56,129 bases of DNA from positions 1-56,129 of the forward strand of contig DATAOP010000058.1 of NCBI GenBank assembly GCA_036265675.1, given 5' to 3'. Positions within the stretch are counted from its first letter, which is position 1. Each line of letters begins with the position of its first letter. The translations under genes were made by a program, and so were the position numbers. This document shows positions 54,661 through 56,129 of this stretch, in pieces. The notes under the pieces are model-generated. The model saw only the letters and a program-made list of their open reading frames with translations, was not told the origin of the DNA and did no database searches. The DNA comes from VRUE01 sp036265675 (GTDB lineage: Bacteria; Actinomycetota; Thermoleophilia; Solirubrobacterales; 70-9).

Positions 54661-56013
54661 TCAGGCGGCGCGGAGCTCGAGCTCGTCGCCGATCCAGATC
54701 ACCTGATCGCGGTCGGGCCCGACGCCGACGAGGCGGATCGGGACGCCGACGAACTCGGCGATGTGGTCGAGGTAGGCGCGCGCCTGGGGCGGCAGGTCGG
54801 CCTCGCTGCGGCACTCGGTGAGGTCGGCATGGAACCCGGGCAGCTCCTCGTACTCGGCCTCGGCCGAGTGCAGGATCGACTGGTGATAGGGAAAGCGATC
54901 GAAGACCGCGCCCTCGCTCGAGCGGTAGCGGACCGCGACCCGCAACGGGTCGAGGCCGCTGAGGACGTCGAGCTTGGTGATCGTCAGCGCCGTCATCCGG
55001 TTCAGGCGGACCGCGTAGCGGAGTGCGACCAGGTCCATCCAGCCGCAACGTCGCTCACGACCCGTCGTCGTCCCGTACTCATGGCCGCGTTCGAGCATGT
55101 GGCGCCCGACCTCGTCCTCGAGCTCGGTCGGGAACGGGCCGGCGCCGACGCGCGTGGCGTAGGCCTTGGCCACACCCCAGACCTCGTCGATGTCGGCCGG
55201 GCCGACCCCGGCGCCGACGGTCGCCGCGCCTGCGATCGGGTTCGAGGAGGTGACGAAGGGATAGGTCCCGTGGTCGAGGTCGAGAAGCGTCGCCTGGGCT
55301 CCCTCGAAGAGAACCGTGCCACCGCCGTCGAGTGCGTCCCAGCAGAGGCGGGAGGTGTCGGCGATGTGGGGCTCGAGCCGGTGGCCGAAGCTGACGTGTT
55401 CCTCGGTCATCGTGTGCAGGTCGAGGCGCGGGTCCGGAGAGTCCTCGCCTTCCTCGCCGGCCTCGCGGCGGAGTTTGCGGCGCCGAACCGAGAGTTCGCG
55501 CAGCGCCTGCTGCTTGAAGGCGAGCGCGGCCCTGATCTTCGTCCGCAGGATCTTCTCGTCGAGCAGGTCCTGGACGCGGATCCCGATCCGCAGCGCCTTG
55601 TCGGCGTAGCAGGGCCCGATCCCGCGCCGGGTGGTCCCGATCGAGTACTTCCCGAGCTTGACCTCGCCGGCGGTGTCGAGCAGCACGTGGTAGGGCATGA
55701 TCAGGTGGGCGTTGGCCGAGACCTTGAGGTTGCCGACGTCGATCCCGCGCCGCTTCAGCCCGTCGATCTCAGCGAGCAGGATGCGGGGGTCGAGCACGAC
55801 CCCGTTGCCGATCACGCAGGTCTTCTCCGAGTAGAGGATCCCGGAGGGGATCAGGTGGAACTTGAACTCCTCGCCGTCGCGGACGATCGTGTGGCCGGCG
55901 TTGTTGCCGCCCTGGAAGCGCACGATCGCGCTTGCACGGTCGGCGAGCAGGTCGACGACCTTCCCCTTCCCCTCATCGCCCCACTGGGCGCCGACTATGA
56001 CCACGCCCGGCAC
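54661..56013 (-). CDS. purA: Adenylosuccinate synthetase
   Basis: This 450-residue enzyme joins IMP and aspartate with GTP in AMP synthesis. It has 'GAQWGDEGKGKVVDLLAD' (GTP-binding P-loop and catalytic Asp), 'RFQGGNNAGHTIV', 'GTTRRGIGPCYADKALR', 'FEGAQATLLDLDHGTYPFVTSSN' (anchor 'FEGAQATLLDLDHGTYPFV') and 'TTGRERRCGWMDLV'. A cleavable extension at the N-terminus is not needed: GTG 56013 gives 'MPGVVIVGAQWGDEGKGK' and has CAGAAT 7 nt upstream. Length is normal. It stops 15 nt before the TetR start. Confidence 0.95.
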   Translation of the reverse strand: MPGVVIVGAQWGDEGKGKVVDLLADRASAIVRFQGGNNAGHTIVRDGEEFKFHLIPSGILYSEKTCVIGNGVVLDPRILLAEIDGLKRRGIDVGNLKVSANAHLIMPYHVLLDTAGEVKLGKYSIGTTRRGIGPCYADKALRIGIRVQDLLDEKILRTKIRAALAFKQQALRELSVRRRKLRREAGEEGEDSPDPRLDLHTMTEEHVSFGHRLEPHIADTSRLCWDALDGGGTVLFEGAQATLLDLDHGTYPFVTSSNPIAGAATVGAGVGPADIDEVWGVAKAYATRVGAGPFPTELEDEVGRHMLERGHEYGTTTGRERRCGWMDLVALRYAVRLNRMTALTITKLDVLSGLDPLRVAVRYRSSEGAVFDRFPYHQSILHSAEAEYEELPGFHADLTECRSEADLPPQARAYLDHIAEFVGVPIRLVGVGPDRDQVIWIGDELELRAA

Positions 56014-56061
56014 TAGGTGGATTCTGACGGGTAAGGGCAACCGGTGCGGTGCGGGATGCTC

Positions 56062-56077
56062 GGCGGGCGCGCCCGCC
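56062..56077. terminator. Perfect 16-bp GC palindrome downstream of a gene entering from the right edge
   Basis: GGCGGGCGCGCCCGCC is fully self-complementary and lies 5 nt after the stop of the partial gene and about 50 nt before purA. It could act as a terminator stem, though no T tract follows. Confidence 0.4.
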
Positions 56078-56082
56078 CTCGC

Positions 56083-56129
56083 TCAGGCGACGCGCGAGAT
56101 CGTCCCGTAGCGGCGATCGTCGCCGAATA
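56083..56129 (-). CDS. C-terminal end of a gene cut by the window edge
   Basis: The frame on the minus strand ends 'FGDDRRYGTISRVA' and then TGA at 56085-56083. Only 14 residues are visible. In many bacteria a hisZ-type gene precedes purA, but the fragment is too short to identify. Confidence 0.4.
   Translation of the reverse strand, partial: FGDDRRYGTISRVA

Noticed and set aside
53957..55048. Extended TetR frame starting near 55048
   Set aside because: The first 130 codons lie opposite purA and are low-complexity; the conserved N-terminus and a leaderless promoter support GTG 54646.

Overview
The window is a high-GC chromosomal segment with an actinobacterial gene repertoire: the FhaA-FhaB-PstP-FtsW/RodA-kinase cluster, gyrA/gyrB beside recF, a six-gene MCE operon and an MMPL transporter. 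Hemes made through hemB, hemL and a fused siroheme-decarboxylase-like protein, a cytochrome b6f-like complex with a fused subunit IV-cytochrome c, and a TetR protein with a 'GRHGLPRE' N-terminus point most naturally to Thermoleophilia/Solirubrobacterales. That placement is inference from gene content, not a database result.

Layout. 1-3720 (minus): cell-wall and division signalling (kinase, fhaA, fhaB, pstP, start of an ftsW/rodA gene). 3.8-6.8 kb (plus): a membrane CARDB-like protein, pheA, an HNH endonuclease and a small secreted protein. 6.8-15.8 kb (minus): gyrA, gyrB, DUF721/DciA, recF, dnaN, dnaA. 15.9-20.5 kb (plus): rpmH, rnpA, yidD, yidC, jag, rsmG, parA, parB. This is a canonical replication-origin neighbourhood. 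Coding strand flips between dnaA and rpmH, DnaA-box-like sites lie between dnaN and dnaA, and a parS-like palindrome spans the rnpA/yidD junction. 20.5-31.5 kb: tRNA-Ile, a bifunctional-nuclease-family gene, ddl with an aminotransferase, a phosphodiesterase/glycosyltransferase pair, a YmdB-like phosphoesterase, and the heme genes. Three copies of an undescribed, covarying, structured repeat lie here. 32-38.4 kb: Rieske, cytochrome b and subunit IV-cytochrome c, then menaquinone/polyprenyl genes, tatA and tatC, and a membrane-anchored helical protein.

39-54.6 kb is the most unusual block. An MMPL/RND transporter with a coiled-coil domain precedes six tightly overlapping MCE/MlaD genes, with no YrbE/MlaE permease or MlaF ATPase in view. 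Two paralogous exported proteins of unknown family frame the block, and both share an upstream DNA motif. A TetR regulator and purA follow. The block probably builds a lipid-transport machine in the cell envelope.

Across the window many genes appear leaderless: a TANNNT hexamer sits 6-12 nt before the start codon and no Shine-Dalgarno sequence is present. No CRISPR array, rRNA, prophage or insertion sequence was seen. No gene-free stretch exceeds about 160 bases, and the notable ones are described as separate entries.
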